In this document: one piece after another, positions 44,587-52,608 of the stretch
Layout of the letters: each line of letters opens with the position of its first letter
Numbering within the stretch: the stretch's first letter is position 1
From: Streptomyces sp. S.PB5
GTDB lineage: Bacteria > Actinomycetota > Actinomycetes > Streptomycetales > Streptomycetaceae
NCBI RefSeq assembly: GCF_030403745.1
Contig: NZ_JAQMWP010000013.1
Coordinates: 239,161-303,160 of the forward strand
Reading direction: 5' to 3'
Length of the DNA stretch: 64,000 nucleotides
Notes under the pieces: model-generated
What the model saw: only the letters and a program-made list of their open reading frames with translations
Databases searched by the model: none
Told to the model about the DNA's origin: nothing
Made by a program: the position numbers and the translations under genes

Positions 44587-44838
44587 ATGACTCTCGGCAT
44601 CATCCTGGCGATCGCCGCAGTAGCCCTCTTCATGGCCGTACGCATCGGCCTCCGGGAGAACCGCGCGGCCGCGCGTCGGCGCCGGAACAGGGGCAGGAAC
44701 AGCTGGTGGGCCTCCGGCAGCGGCAGCAACAGCAGCGGATCGTCGTGCAGCTCGTCCAGCTCCTCCTGCGGGAGCAGCTCCTCCTGTGGCGGCGGGTCGT
44801 CCTGCGGTGGCGGGGGCGGCTGCGGCGGCGGCAGCTGA
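44587..44838 (+). CDS. Ser/Gly/Cys-rich small membrane protein 1
   Basis: An 83-residue protein: one N-terminal membrane helix (MTLGIILAIAAVALFMAVRI), a basic stretch RENRAAARRRRNRGRN, the motif SWW, then a low-complexity tail made of Ser, Gly and Cys with CGSSSSCGGGSSCGGGGGCG. Seven cysteines fall at spacings of five to seven residues. AAGGAGGG precedes the ATG. It is the first of three tandem paralogues. The tail could bind metal, form disulphides or be modified; I recognise no family. Confidence 0.8.
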   Translation: MTLGIILAIAAVALFMAVRIGLRENRAAARRRRNRGRNSWWASGSGSNSSGSSCSSSSSSCGSSSSCGGGSSCGGGGGCGGGS

Positions 44839-44860
44839 GCCGCGGAAGGGGGAAGACATC

Positions 44861-45136
44861 ATGATCATCGGCATCGCTCTGGCCGTTGCCTGCGTCGCGT
44901 TCGTGATCTGCATGCTCGTGGCGGCGACCAGCTCGGGTTCCGGCCGCGCGCACGCGCACCACGGTTCGGGTGACAGCGGCAGCTGGTGGGCCGACAGCGG
45001 GTCGGGCAGCGGCGGTGGTTCGAGCAGCGACGGTGGTTCGTCGTGCGGCTCCTCGAGCTCCTCCTGCGGGAGCAGCTCCTCCTGTGGCGGCGGGTCGTCC
45101 TGCGGTGGCGGGGGCGGCTGCGGCGGCGGCAGCTGA
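44861..45136 (+). CDS. Ser/Gly/Cys-rich small membrane protein 2
   Basis: A 91-residue paralogue of the preceding protein: membrane helix MIIGIALAVACVAFVICMLV, a short His-rich piece (RAHAHHGSGDSG), the SWW motif, and a tail ending with the same CGSSSSCGGGSSCGGGGGCG. About 90 bases at its 3' end are nearly identical to the 3' end of gene 1, including bases beyond the stop codon, so part of the locus was duplicated recently or is kept alike by conversion. It starts 22 bases after gene 1 with GGAAGGGGGAAG upstream. Confidence 0.8.
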   Translation: MIIGIALAVACVAFVICMLVAATSSGSGRAHAHHGSGDSGSWWADSGSGSGGGSSSDGGSSCGSSSSSCGSSSSCGGGSSCGGGGGCGGGS

Positions 45137-45156
45137 GCCGCGGAAAGGGGGATGGC

Positions 45157-45543
45157 ATGGATGCCATGGATGTCATGGGTACGGCTCTCGGCATCATCGC
45201 GCTGATCGTGTTCCTGGCCCTGGTCGTGGCGGCGGTCACGGGGGCGAATCGGCGTCAGCCGGGTCGTCAGGCAGGTCGCCGGCCGGATCGTCAGGGACCT
45301 CGGCGGCCTGGAGGGGGCGGCGGCGGTTTCACCCCCGACAGCCACCCCAGCTGGTGGGTCGTCAGCGGAGGGGGCGTCGGTCAACCGCAGGACGGCGGGT
45401 TCTCCGGCGACGGGTCATCCGGGGGGAGTTCGTCCTGTGAGGGCGGGTCTTCCGGGGGTGGCTCGTCCTGCGGGAGCAGCTCGTCCTGCGGAAGCAGTTC
45501 ATCGTGCGGGAGCAGCTCCTCCTGCGGAAGCAGCTCGTCTTGA
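45157..45543 (+). CDS. Ser/Gly/Cys-rich small membrane protein 3
   Basis: A 128-residue paralogue: helix ALGIIALIVFLALVVAAV, an Arg/Gly/Pro linker (RRQPGRQAGRRPDRQGPRRP), HPSWWVVSGG as the SWW region, and a tail of repeated five-residue SSCGS units (SSCGSSSSCGSSSSCGSSSS). The 15-base coding repeat makes the copy number easy to change by slippage. ATG codons at 45157, 45166 and 45175 all lie behind AAAGGGGG. It ends the run of three genes. Confidence 0.75.
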   Translation: MDAMDVMGTALGIIALIVFLALVVAAVTGANRRQPGRQAGRRPDRQGPRRPGGGGGGFTPDSHPSWWVVSGGGVGQPQDGGFSGDGSSGGSSSCEGGSSGGGSSCGSSSSCGSSSSCGSSSSCGSSSS

Positions 45544-45940
45544 TGAAGGACTTTCTGAACGTCGTCCTTCCGGAACGGGGGCGGATGCGGCGGCACGGGA
45601 GTCGGGCCCGCACGGGGGTGGGGCCCGGCTCTTTGTGTGTCGCGAGCGCCCGGTCACTCCGGCGCACGCCCTGGCGGGCCTGGCGTGCGCCGTGGTTGAA
45701 CAGTTGAACTGTGGAGCCCTCTGAGGGATGGAAACCCCACGAAGTTGGGTAAAAACGCTGTGGCGGCGCCACAGTTCATGATTCTCTCTAAATCACCCAA
45801 CGCGGCCCTTCGGACGTCCCAGAGACAACCCTGCTGACCTTCCGACCGGGCCGACCGGGCCGAATCCCCGCCGGTGTCGACCCGGGGGCGCCAAAGCCAC
45901 CCCTCCCTTTTCTTTCTTTGCGTGCTAGCGGAGCCGATCC
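45544..45940. promoter_or_regulatory. gene-free region rich in palindromes
   Basis: This 397-base gap has no convincing gene. It holds a hairpin just after gene 3 (AAGGAC/GTCCTT at about 45547-45571), a 10-bp perfect stem (GGCGCACGCC 45661-45670 with 45682-45691), a palindrome ACAGTTGAACTGT (45700-45712), and CTGTGGCGGCGCCACAG (45758-45774) nested inside GTTGGGT (45744-45750) and ACCCAAC (45795-45801). The first two can be terminators; the rest look like operators or a structured leader before the DUF2617 gene. Confidence 0.55.
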
Positions 45941-46459
45941 ATGCTCACGACCCTGAAAACCTCGTACACCGACACGCGCGCGGCCGACCTCGCCTGGGCC
46001 CTGGGACGCGAACCGCTCCCCGCACTGGCCACGCTCGACCTGGAGTTCGCCGGGGCGAAGCTGCAGTTGAGACTCCTCGGCGCGTCCCACCAGGTGCTTC
46101 TGGAGGAGGAGCGGGGCACCTGTTCGGAGACGGTGGCGTGCATCCCGGGCAGCAGCACCCCGCTGCCGCTGGGCGTCGCCAAGCGGGTGGGCGACTGGGA
46201 GTACGAGTTCGCGGCCCGGGTGGAGAGACTGTCGCCAGGTCAGTTCGCGGGCCGCGCGCAGGAGTTGCTGGCCCTCGTCTCCGACCATCCGCACGGTCTG
46301 GCCGGCGTCTTCCCCGGCAGCCCGCACGCCTTCACCGCACTGCTGGCCCAGCGGCACGAGGGGCAGGTGCAGTGGCGGACCTGGCATGCGTATCCGCAGG
46401 ACGGGCAGTTGGTGGCGACACGGACCCGGGTGGGTGTGCGGGTGCCGGCGGCGCTCTAG
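45941..46459 (+). CDS. DUF2617 family protein
   Basis: A 172-residue protein: MLTTLKTSYTDTRAADLAWALG at the N-terminus, ATLDLEFAGAKLQLRLLGAS, VACIPGSSTPLPLG and TWHAYPQDGQLVATRTRV at the end, as in actinobacterial DUF2617 proteins. It is a single alpha/beta domain of unknown function that is generally encoded just upstream of a membrane spermidine-synthase homologue, as here. The gap between the two holds a 13-bp tandem array. Confidence 0.85.
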   Translation: MLTTLKTSYTDTRAADLAWALGREPLPALATLDLEFAGAKLQLRLLGASHQVLLEEERGTCSETVACIPGSSTPLPLGVAKRVGDWEYEFAARVERLSPGQFAGRAQELLALVSDHPHGLAGVFPGSPHAFTALLAQRHEGQVQWRTWHAYPQDGQLVATRTRVGVRVPAAL

Positions 46460-46551
46460 CCGTACCCCCGACGCTGTACCCCGAGGCCGTACCCCGAGGC
46501 CGTACCCCGAAGCTGTACCCCGAAGCCGTACCCCGAAGCCCTACCCCCGAG
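46459..46551. repeat. seven-copy 13-bp tandem array
   Basis: Units of 13 (two of 14) bases with consensus GCCGTACCCCGAR run head to tail directly from the stop codon of the DUF2617 gene towards the next gene. The period is close to but not exactly a multiple of a helical turn. No protein function is implied. Confidence 0.85.
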
Positions 46552-46666
46552 CTTGCACCCCGGGTGGCGACCCGATCCACCGCACAAACCCCAGGCACCT
46601 GGTTGACCTCCAGTTCCACACTTGTGGGTGACGAAGCGTGCCCTGCGAGTGACGTACCGTCGCAAG

Positions 46667-48304
46667 GTGATCGAACCGCACGCCCCCGCCCCACCCGGCG
46701 CCCCGCCGCCCTGGGCCGGGCCCGCGCGGCTTCCCGTGCGGCCCGGGGTCGGCAGGTTCCTGGTGCTCGCGGGCGTCTTCGTCTGCGCCGCGTGCGGACT
46801 GGTGTACGAACTCGAACTGGTCGCCCTGGCCTCGTACCTGATCGGCGACTCGGTCACCCAGGCCTCGGTCGTGCTGTCCGTCATGGTCTTCGCGATGGGC
46901 ATCGGCTCGCTCTTCGCCAAACGTCTGCGCTGGCACGCGGCCGCCGCCTTCGGCGCGATCGAGGCCGCCCTCGCCCTCGTCGGCGGGCTCAGCGCGATGG
47001 CCCTGTACGCCGTCTTCGCGTGGACCGGCGACTGGGGCGGCATCTGGGCCCACGGCCCCCGCTGCCTCCTCGTCGCCTTCTCCCTCGCCATCGGCCTGCT
47101 GATCGGCGCCGAGGTCCCGCTGCTGATGGAGCTGATCCAGCGCATCCGCCGGCAGGACGCGGGCGGCGCGGTGGCCGACCTGTTCGCGGCGGACTACGTC
47201 GGCGCGCTGGTCGGCGGCCTCGCGTTCCCCTTCCTGCTGCTGCCGATGCTCGGCCAGCTCACGGGCGTCCTGATCACCGGCACCGTCAACGCCATCGTGG
47301 GCGGCGCGCTGGTGCTCGGCCTGTTCCACCGCGACCTGACCTGCCGCGCCCGCTGCCTCCTGGTGATCGCCAACCTCACGGTCCTCGGCGTCCTGGCCGC
47401 GGCCGCCGTCCTGGTCGACGACTTCGAACGGGCGGCCCGTCAGGCGGTGTACGGCCAGGACGTACACGTCGCCCTCCAGACCGGCATCCAGGAGGTCGTC
47501 CTCACCGGCGGCACCCACGGCCGCCCCCTCGACCTCTTCCTCGACGGCCGCCTCAGGGTCAGCGGCCGCGACGAACGCCGCTACCACGAGGCCCTGGTCC
47601 ACCCCGCCATGTACGGCGAGCACGCGCGCGTCTTGATCCTCGGCGGCGGCGACGGCCTGGCGGCCCGCGAGGTGCTGCGCCACCCGGACGTGCACCGGGT
47701 CGACCTCGTGGAACTCGACGCGGGCGTGGTCCGGCTGGCACGCGAGGACCCCCGGCTGTCGACGCTGAACGGCCACGCGTACGACGACCCGCGCGTCCGC
47801 GTCAGCACCGGCGACGCGTTCCACTGGCTGCGGGGGGCACCGCGGGGTGGGTACGACGTCGTCGTCGCGGATCTGCCCGATCCGGGCATCACGGCCAGCA
47901 CCAAGCTGTACTCGCAGGAGTTCTACGGCCTGGCCCGGCGGGTGCTGGCCCCGGGCGGTCGGCTGGTGGTGCACGCCGGTCCGGTGTCCTCCCGGCCGCG
48001 GGTCTTCTGGACGGTGGATACGACGATCCGCGCGGCGGGGTTCGAGGCGGCTCCCTACCGCGTCGGCGGCCGCGACTCCGGCTTCGCCGCGGGCCCGGAC
48101 CGGACGACGGGCGCGAGCCGGGCACCGCGGGACTGGGGGTTCGTGCTGGCCTCGGCGTCCCGGCGTCCGGTCCTGCGCCTGGACGCGCACGAGCTGCCGT
48201 TGCGGACGCTGACGCAGGCGGGGCTGGAGGCCGACGGGCGGTCGGCGGAGCGGATGCGGGTCGGGGGGACGGAGGTGTCGACGCTGGTGCATCCGCGGTA
48301 CTGA
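46667..48304 (+). CDS. membrane-anchored spermidine-synthase-like protein
   Basis: About 545 residues. The N-terminal half has six or seven membrane helices (VLAGVFVCAACGLVYELELV onwards). The C-terminal half is a polyamine aminopropyltransferase-type Rossmann domain with ARVLILGGGDGLAAREVL, VDLVELDAGVVRLARED and DVVVADLPDPG. The soluble domain keeps the GGGDG loop and acidic contacts for decarboxylated SAM. These fused proteins occur widely in actinobacteria next to DUF2617 and their substrate is not settled. The start is unclear: GTG 46667 is used, with other GTG/TTG codons up to 46622. Confidence 0.88.
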   Translation: MIEPHAPAPPGAPPPWAGPARLPVRPGVGRFLVLAGVFVCAACGLVYELELVALASYLIGDSVTQASVVLSVMVFAMGIGSLFAKRLRWHAAAAFGAIEAALALVGGLSAMALYAVFAWTGDWGGIWAHGPRCLLVAFSLAIGLLIGAEVPLLMELIQRIRRQDAGGAVADLFAADYVGALVGGLAFPFLLLPMLGQLTGVLITGTVNAIVGGALVLGLFHRDLTCRARCLLVIANLTVLGVLAAAAVLVDDFERAARQAVYGQDVHVALQTGIQEVVLTGGTHGRPLDLFLDGRLRVSGRDERRYHEALVHPAMYGEHARVLILGGGDGLAAREVLRHPDVHRVDLVELDAGVVRLAREDPRLSTLNGHAYDDPRVRVSTGDAFHWLRGAPRGGYDVVVADLPDPGITASTKLYSQEFYGLARRVLAPGGRLVVHAGPVSSRPRVFWTVDTTIRAAGFEAAPYRVGGRDSGFAAGPDRTTGASRAPRDWGFVLASASRRPVLRLDAHELPLRTLTQAGLEADGRSAERMRVGGTEVSTLVHPRY

Positions 48305-48375
48305 GCGGTTCCGGCGGGTACTGTCAGCGGTCAACTGGCCGTATCCGAACGGCAGTACGAGAAGGGGCGGGGCTC

Positions 48376-48507
48376 ATGGCGATGGCAGACGGCGACCGGA
48401 CGGCGGGCGGCACCAGGTGGGGGGTGGTCGCCGCGATTCTGGGCCTGCCGACGCTGCTGCTGTTCGGATTCCTCGCGTTGATGGCGGCCTGGGTGCTGGT
48501 CGGTTGA
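48376..48507 (+). CDS. very small membrane protein
   Basis: Forty-three residues: a polar start (MAMADGDRTAGGTRWG) and one membrane helix (VVAAILGLPTLLLFGFLALM). GAGAAGGGGCGGGG precedes the ATG. It follows the spermidine-synthase-like gene by 71 bases and probably shares its transcript. Streptomyces genomes contain many such single-helix proteins; the function is unknown. Confidence 0.6.
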   Translation: MAMADGDRTAGGTRWGVVAAILGLPTLLLFGFLALMAAWVLVG

Positions 48508-48534
48508 CGAAGAGGTCAGACGGCGAGGGTGTCG

Positions 48535-48592
48535 GATGACGAAGAGGCACGATGACGAAGAGGCACGATGACGAACGGGCCGGATGACGAAG
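48535..48592. repeat. 16-bp tandem array
   Basis: Units starting at 48535, 48551, 48567 and 48583 share GATGACGAAGAGGCAC, the first two exactly and the others with changes; a further degenerate copy overlaps the stop codon at 48504. It lies between two converging genes, immediately before the terminator hairpin. Confidence 0.8.
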
Positions 48593-48611
48593 GGGGCCCT
48601 TTCGGGCCCCC
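48592..48611. terminator. bidirectional terminator between converging genes
   Basis: GGGGGCCC pairs with GGGCCCCC across a TTTC loop. It lies 85 bases after the small plus-strand gene and 27 bases after the clpB stop, and can serve both. Confidence 0.8.
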
Positions 48612-48638
48612 TCGCACATCACCCCCGGTGAGTCGGGG

Positions 48639-51236
48639 TCAGAGCGTCTTGCCGGTCGCCGGTCCCACGATCAGGCCGTCGCCGAACGCGTCCACCCGGA
48701 CCGTGTCGCCGTCCTTGACCTCGCCGGAGAGGATCTCCTTGGCGAGGCGGTCACCGATGGCGGTCTGGACGAGGCGCCGCAGCGGGCGGGCGCCGTACGC
48801 CGGGTCGTTGCCCTCGTCCGCGAGCCAGGCCAGGGCCTCGTCGGTGACCTCCAGGGTGAGACGGCGCTCCGCGAGACGCTTCGCCAGCCGGTCGATCTGG
48901 AGGCGGGCGATACGGCCGAGCTCGTCCTTGTTCAGGGCCGAGAAGACGACCAGGTCGTCGAGACGGTTCAGGAACTCCGGCTTGAAGGCGGTACGGACCA
49001 CCTCCAGGACCTGTTCCTTCTTCTCCGCCTCGGACGTGATCGGGTCGACCAGGAACTGGCTGCCCAGGTTCGACGTCAGCACGAGGATGGCGTTGCGGAA
49101 GTCGACCGTGCGGCCCTGACCGTCCGTCAGACGGCCGTCGTCCAGCACCTGGAGGAGGATGTCGAAGACCTCGGGGTGCGCCTTCTCCACCTCGTCAAGG
49201 AGCACCACGCTGTACGGCCGCCTGCGCACCGCCTCCGTCAGCTGGCCGCCCTCCTCGTAGCCGACGTAGCCGGGAGGCGCGCCTACCAGCCGGGCGACGC
49301 TGTGCTTCTCGCCGTACTCGCTCATGTCGATGCGGACCATCGCGCGTTCGTCGTCGAAGAGGAAGTCGGCGAGGGCCTTGGCGAGTTCGGTCTTGCCGAC
49401 GCCCGTCGGGCCGAGGAAGAGGAAGGAACCGGTGGGCCGGTCGGGGTCGGCGATGCCGGCGCGGGTGCGGCGTACGGCGTCGGAGACCGCCTGCACGGCT
49501 TCCGTCTGCCCGATGAGCCGGCGCCCCAGCTCCTCCTCCATGCGCAGGAGTTTCTGGGTCTCGCCCTCCAGGAGGCGGCCCGCGGGAATCCCGGTCCAGG
49601 CGGCGACGACGTCGGCGATGTCGTCGGGGCCGACCTCCTCCTTGACCATGGTGTCCTTGGCGGCCTCTTCCTCGGCCTCGGAGGCTTCCTCCAAGTCCCG
49701 TTCCAGGGTGGGGATCTCGCCGTAGAGCAGCTTGCTGGCGGTGTCGAAGTCGCCGTCGCGCTGGGCGCGTTCGGCCTGGCCGCGCAGGTCGTCGAGGCGT
49801 TCCTTCAGCTCACCGACGCGGTTGAGGGACTGCTTCTCCTTCTCCCAGCGGGCGGTCAGGCCCCGCAGCTCCTCCTCCTTGTCGGCGAGGTCGCGGCGCA
49901 GTCGCTCCAGACGCTCGCGGGAGGCCGGGTCGGTCTCCTTCTCCAGTGCGAGCTCCTCCATCTTCAACCGGTCGACGACGCGCTGGAGTTCGTCGATCTC
50001 GACGGGGGACGAGTCGATCTCCATACGGAGCCGGGAGGCGGACTCGTCGACGAGGTCGATGGCCTTGTCGGGCAGGAAGCGGGAGGTGATGTAACGGTCG
50101 GAGAGGGTGGCGGCGGCGACCAGCGCGCTGTCGGCGATCTGGACCTTGTGGTGCGCCTCGTACCGCCCCTTGAGCCCGCGCAGGATGGCGATGGTGTCCT
50201 CGACGGTCGGCTCGGCGACCAGCACCTGCTGGAACCGCCGCTCCAGCGCCGGGTCCTTCTCGATCCGCTCCCGGTACTCGTCCAGCGTCGTGGCACCGAC
50301 CATGCGCAGCTCACCGCGGGCGAGCATGGGCTTGAGCATGTTCCCGGCGTCCATGGCGGAGTCGCCGCCGGCGCCGGCCCCGACGACGGTGTGCAGCTCG
50401 TCGATGAAGGTGATGATCTGCCCGTCGGAGTCCTTGATCTCGGCGAGGACGGTCTTCAGCCGCTCCTCGAACTCGCCGCGGTACTTCGCGCCGGCGACCA
50501 TCGCGCCGAGGTCGAGGGCGACGAGCCGCTTGTTCTTCAGCGACTCCGGCACGTCCCCCTTCACGATCCGCTGGGCGAGCCCCTCGACGACGGCGGTCTT
50601 GCCGACGCCGGGCTCACCGATGAGGACGGGGTTGTTCTTGGTGCGGCGGGACAGTACCTGCACCACCCGGCGGATTTCCTGGTCCCGCCCGATGACGGGG
50701 TCGAGCTTCCCTTCCCGCGCGGCGGCGGTGAAGTCGGTACCGAACTTCTCCAGGGCCTTGTACTGCCCCTCCGGATCGGGCGTGGTCACCCGGCGTCCTC
50801 CCCTGCCCTTCTGGAACGCGTCCTGCAACTTCCTGGCGTTCGCCCCCTGCGAGGAGAGTACGTCGCCGGCCTGGCCGCCCTTCGCGGCGATACCGATGAG
50901 CAGATGCTCGGTGGAGAGGTACTCGTCACCGAGGTCCTTGGCGCGGGCGCCCGCATCGGCGACGACGGCGAGCAGGTCACGGCTGGGCTGCGGGGGCGCG
51001 ACGGTGGACCCGGCCACGCTGGGCAGTCCGGCGAGCACCTTCTCGGCACCGGCACGCACGGCGGCCTGGTCGGCCTCGACGGCGGCCAGCAGATCGACGA
51101 TGTTCTCGTTGTCCTGCCCCTGGAGCAGCGCCAGCAGCAGATGAGCGGGGGTGAGATCCGGGTGGCCCGCGGCGGCGGCCCGCTTCTCGGCCGCGTTGAT
51201 TGCGTCCCGGCTCCGGTTGGTCAGCTCGGCGTCCAC
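48639..51236 (-). CDS. clpB: ATP-dependent disaggregase ClpB
   Basis: An 865-residue Hsp100 chaperone: N-terminal substrate domain (LTPAHLLLALLQGQDNENIV), first AAA+ module with Walker A GEPGVGKTAVVEG and IIFIDELH-type Walker B (ITFIDELHTVVGAG), the long middle coiled-coil domain (about 405-530) that distinguishes ClpB from ClpA/ClpC, second AAA+ module with GPTGVGKTELAKALADFLF, and the small C-terminal domain. It pulls aggregated proteins apart with DnaK. Start is GTG with AGGAGGAG upstream. A HAIR box lies 70 bases upstream, so HspR repression is expected, as shown for clpB in other Streptomyces. Confidence 0.98.
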   Translation of the reverse strand: MDAELTNRSRDAINAAEKRAAAAGHPDLTPAHLLLALLQGQDNENIVDLLAAVEADQAAVRAGAEKVLAGLPSVAGSTVAPPQPSRDLLAVVADAGARAKDLGDEYLSTEHLLIGIAAKGGQAGDVLSSQGANARKLQDAFQKGRGGRRVTTPDPEGQYKALEKFGTDFTAAAREGKLDPVIGRDQEIRRVVQVLSRRTKNNPVLIGEPGVGKTAVVEGLAQRIVKGDVPESLKNKRLVALDLGAMVAGAKYRGEFEERLKTVLAEIKDSDGQIITFIDELHTVVGAGAGGDSAMDAGNMLKPMLARGELRMVGATTLDEYRERIEKDPALERRFQQVLVAEPTVEDTIAILRGLKGRYEAHHKVQIADSALVAAATLSDRYITSRFLPDKAIDLVDESASRLRMEIDSSPVEIDELQRVVDRLKMEELALEKETDPASRERLERLRRDLADKEEELRGLTARWEKEKQSLNRVGELKERLDDLRGQAERAQRDGDFDTASKLLYGEIPTLERDLEEASEAEEEAAKDTMVKEEVGPDDIADVVAAWTGIPAGRLLEGETQKLLRMEEELGRRLIGQTEAVQAVSDAVRRTRAGIADPDRPTGSFLFLGPTGVGKTELAKALADFLFDDERAMVRIDMSEYGEKHSVARLVGAPPGYVGYEEGGQLTEAVRRRPYSVVLLDEVEKAHPEVFDILLQVLDDGRLTDGQGRTVDFRNAILVLTSNLGSQFLVDPITSEAEKKEQVLEVVRTAFKPEFLNRLDDLVVFSALNKDELGRIARLQIDRLAKRLAERRLTLEVTDEALAWLADEGNDPAYGARPLRRLVQTAIGDRLAKEILSGEVKDGDTVRVDAFGDGLIVGPATGKTL

Positions 51237-51305
51237 GTTCGCGTACTCCTCCTCGATATCGGCCTGGGCGGCTCTCCTGGGACTGACTCAGCCAACGTAC
51301 ACAAA

Positions 51306-51326
51306 GTTGAGTCTATTCCACTCAAG
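51306..51326 (-). promoter_or_regulatory. HAIR element (HspR binding site) of clpB
   Basis: GTTGAGT, seven bases, ACTCAAG: one base away from the consensus CTTGAGT-N7-ACTCAAG bound by the heat-shock repressor HspR. It lies upstream of clpB (start 51236), where in other Streptomyces HspR with DnaK represses dnaK, clpB and lon. The repressor would loosen when DnaK is drawn off by unfolded protein. Confidence 0.9.
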
Positions 51327-51365
51327 GTGGCGCGCGGGACCTTTGCGGGGACCGACTTCTGAGAC

Positions 51366-51747
51366 ATGACGACGTACACCCGGGACCTCGCGACCCTCGC
51401 GGACGCCACCGCGCTCGCAGCTTCTGACATCGCGCATCTCAGCTTCTGGCGGGAGCGGCACCGTGCACGCCGACGACCCTGCGCCCGGACGGCAGCCCGC
51501 ATGTCGTGCCGGTCGGAGTGACGTCGGAGTGATGTACGACCCCGAGGCCGGAATCGCTCGGGTGATCACGAACAAGGCGAGCACGGAGGTGGGGCATGTG
51601 CCGGCGGCCGGGCCGGAGGGGGCGCGGGTCGCGGTCTGCGAGGTCGTGGGCCCGCGGTGCGCGGAGCGGTACGAGCGGGCGCCGGGGCCGAATCCGTCCC
51701 GTGTGGTGATCGAGATCGTGGCGACGCGGGCACTGGGGCGCGGGTAG
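51366..51747 (+). pseudogene. broken PPOX-family (pyridoxamine oxidase-like) gene
   Basis: The three frames in turn encode parts of one F420/FMN-dependent PPOX-type protein: a normal N-terminus (MTTYTRDLATLADATALAAS), then in the next frame LRPDGSPHVVPVGVT, then in a third frame YDPEAGIARVITNKAS and VAVCEVVG. The second break coincides with an 11-base tandem duplication (GTCGGAGTGAC/GTCGGAGTGAT, ending near 51535). Two frameshifts mean no intact product. The intact relatives are small flavin or F420 oxidoreductases. This gene stands divergent from clpB with no partner. Confidence 0.75.
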
Positions 51748-51945
51748 GACGTCCTCGTCGCCGGAGTGCGGGACGGGATACGGAGGGAGCCCAGGGCGCA
51801 TGATCGACTATTTCCGGCCAGTGACCGATTGGGTCGATACCCGGAAATGTCCCTCAAAACTGCAGCGGCGTCACCGTGTTCAGGTCACGGTGACGCCGCT
51901 GCGGGGGGAAGCACCTGCGCGATCTGTTACGACGGGGGAATCGCG

Positions 51946-52281
51946 TCAGGCACTGCGGGGGGTGGCTGGTATGGCCCGAGTGGTGGGGGATTCCGGTTCC
52001 ACCAGCCGATGGTCTCGTTGGTCAAGATTCACAAAGATCATTCCGTACCGAATGGCACACCGCACGGGCTGCGGCGCCCCCCGAGGCCGCCGCAGACACC
52101 GGTACGCCCTCAGGTCCTCGTCCTCGTCCCGCGTCACGACGACCGGCTCACCGAAGACGGTCACCATCAGCGAGTCACCGGCGTGGGGGATCGCGGTGAC
52201 CAGGTCGATGAAGTGCCAGCCTGATCGGTAGGCGGTGGCCATTTCTCGGCGGAAGGAGCGGTCGTCGGGTGGGGTGGTCAC
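51946..52281 (-). pseudogene. truncated Rieske-oxygenase-like fragment
   Basis: A 111-residue frame begins with GTG behind GGAG. The first 60 residues (WHFIDLVTAIPHAGDSLMVT, VFGEPVVVTRDEDEDLRAYR) match the start of Rieske ring-hydroxylating oxygenase alpha subunits, and YGMIFVNLDQ matches the end of their Rieske domain. The cluster-binding part between them is missing: only CLRRPRGA remains where CPHRGA and the CPYHGW segment should be. It cannot bind a 2Fe-2S cluster. It starts one base after the stop of the small secreted peptide gene on the same strand, so it may be translated with it. Confidence 0.6.
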
Positions 52282-52282
52282 G

Positions 52283-52492
52283 TCAGCTCCAGGCAGTGTC
52301 TGCCGGAACGGCAGGGGTGTCGTCGCCACCGTCGACTGCGGTGATCGTCGCACTCGACCAAGCGGTGTCCAACTCCGCCGCACTCGCCGCACTGGAGAGG
52401 CCACTCAGCGTTCCGAAGGCCACAACGGCGAAGAAGGCGGTGGCGAGCACCGAGTGAAGCATTCTCTTGCGCATAGTCGGCTTCGTCCTCAT
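52283..52492 (-). CDS. small secreted peptide with duplicated DTAWS motif
   Basis: A 69-residue precursor: a signal peptide with basic start and hydrophobic core (MRKRMLHSVLATAFFAVVAF ... SAASAA), then a mature part of about 30 residues, ELDTAWSSATITAVDGG followed by DDTPAVPADTAWS. The pentapeptide DTAWS occurs twice, once at the new N-terminus and once at the very C-terminus. GAAGAGGGGA lies eight bases before the ATG at 52492; an ATG at 52474 is also possible. The gene diverges from three LuxR-type regulator genes. Secretion, tiny size and the repeated motif suit a signal peptide or a modified peptide; no homologue comes to mind. Confidence 0.7.
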   Translation of the reverse strand: MRTKPTMRKRMLHSVLATAFFAVVAFGTLSGLSSAASAAELDTAWSSATITAVDGGDDTPAVPADTAWS

Positions 52493-52608
52493 TAGAAGGT
52501 CCCCTCTTCCCCCGTCTGGTAAGACGATGGCTCATTCGGGCACGTCATGGCCACACGATCGGTGCATCATGTTCCTGCATGTTCAGGACCCTGGGGGGTG
52601 GAGATTTG

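Noticed and set aside
48535..48592. CRISPR-like or phage attachment repeats
   Set aside because: Simple short tandem units with no spacers, no integrase and no tRNA nearby.
49176..51362. 728-residue frame opposite clpB
   Set aside because: Antisense shadow of clpB.
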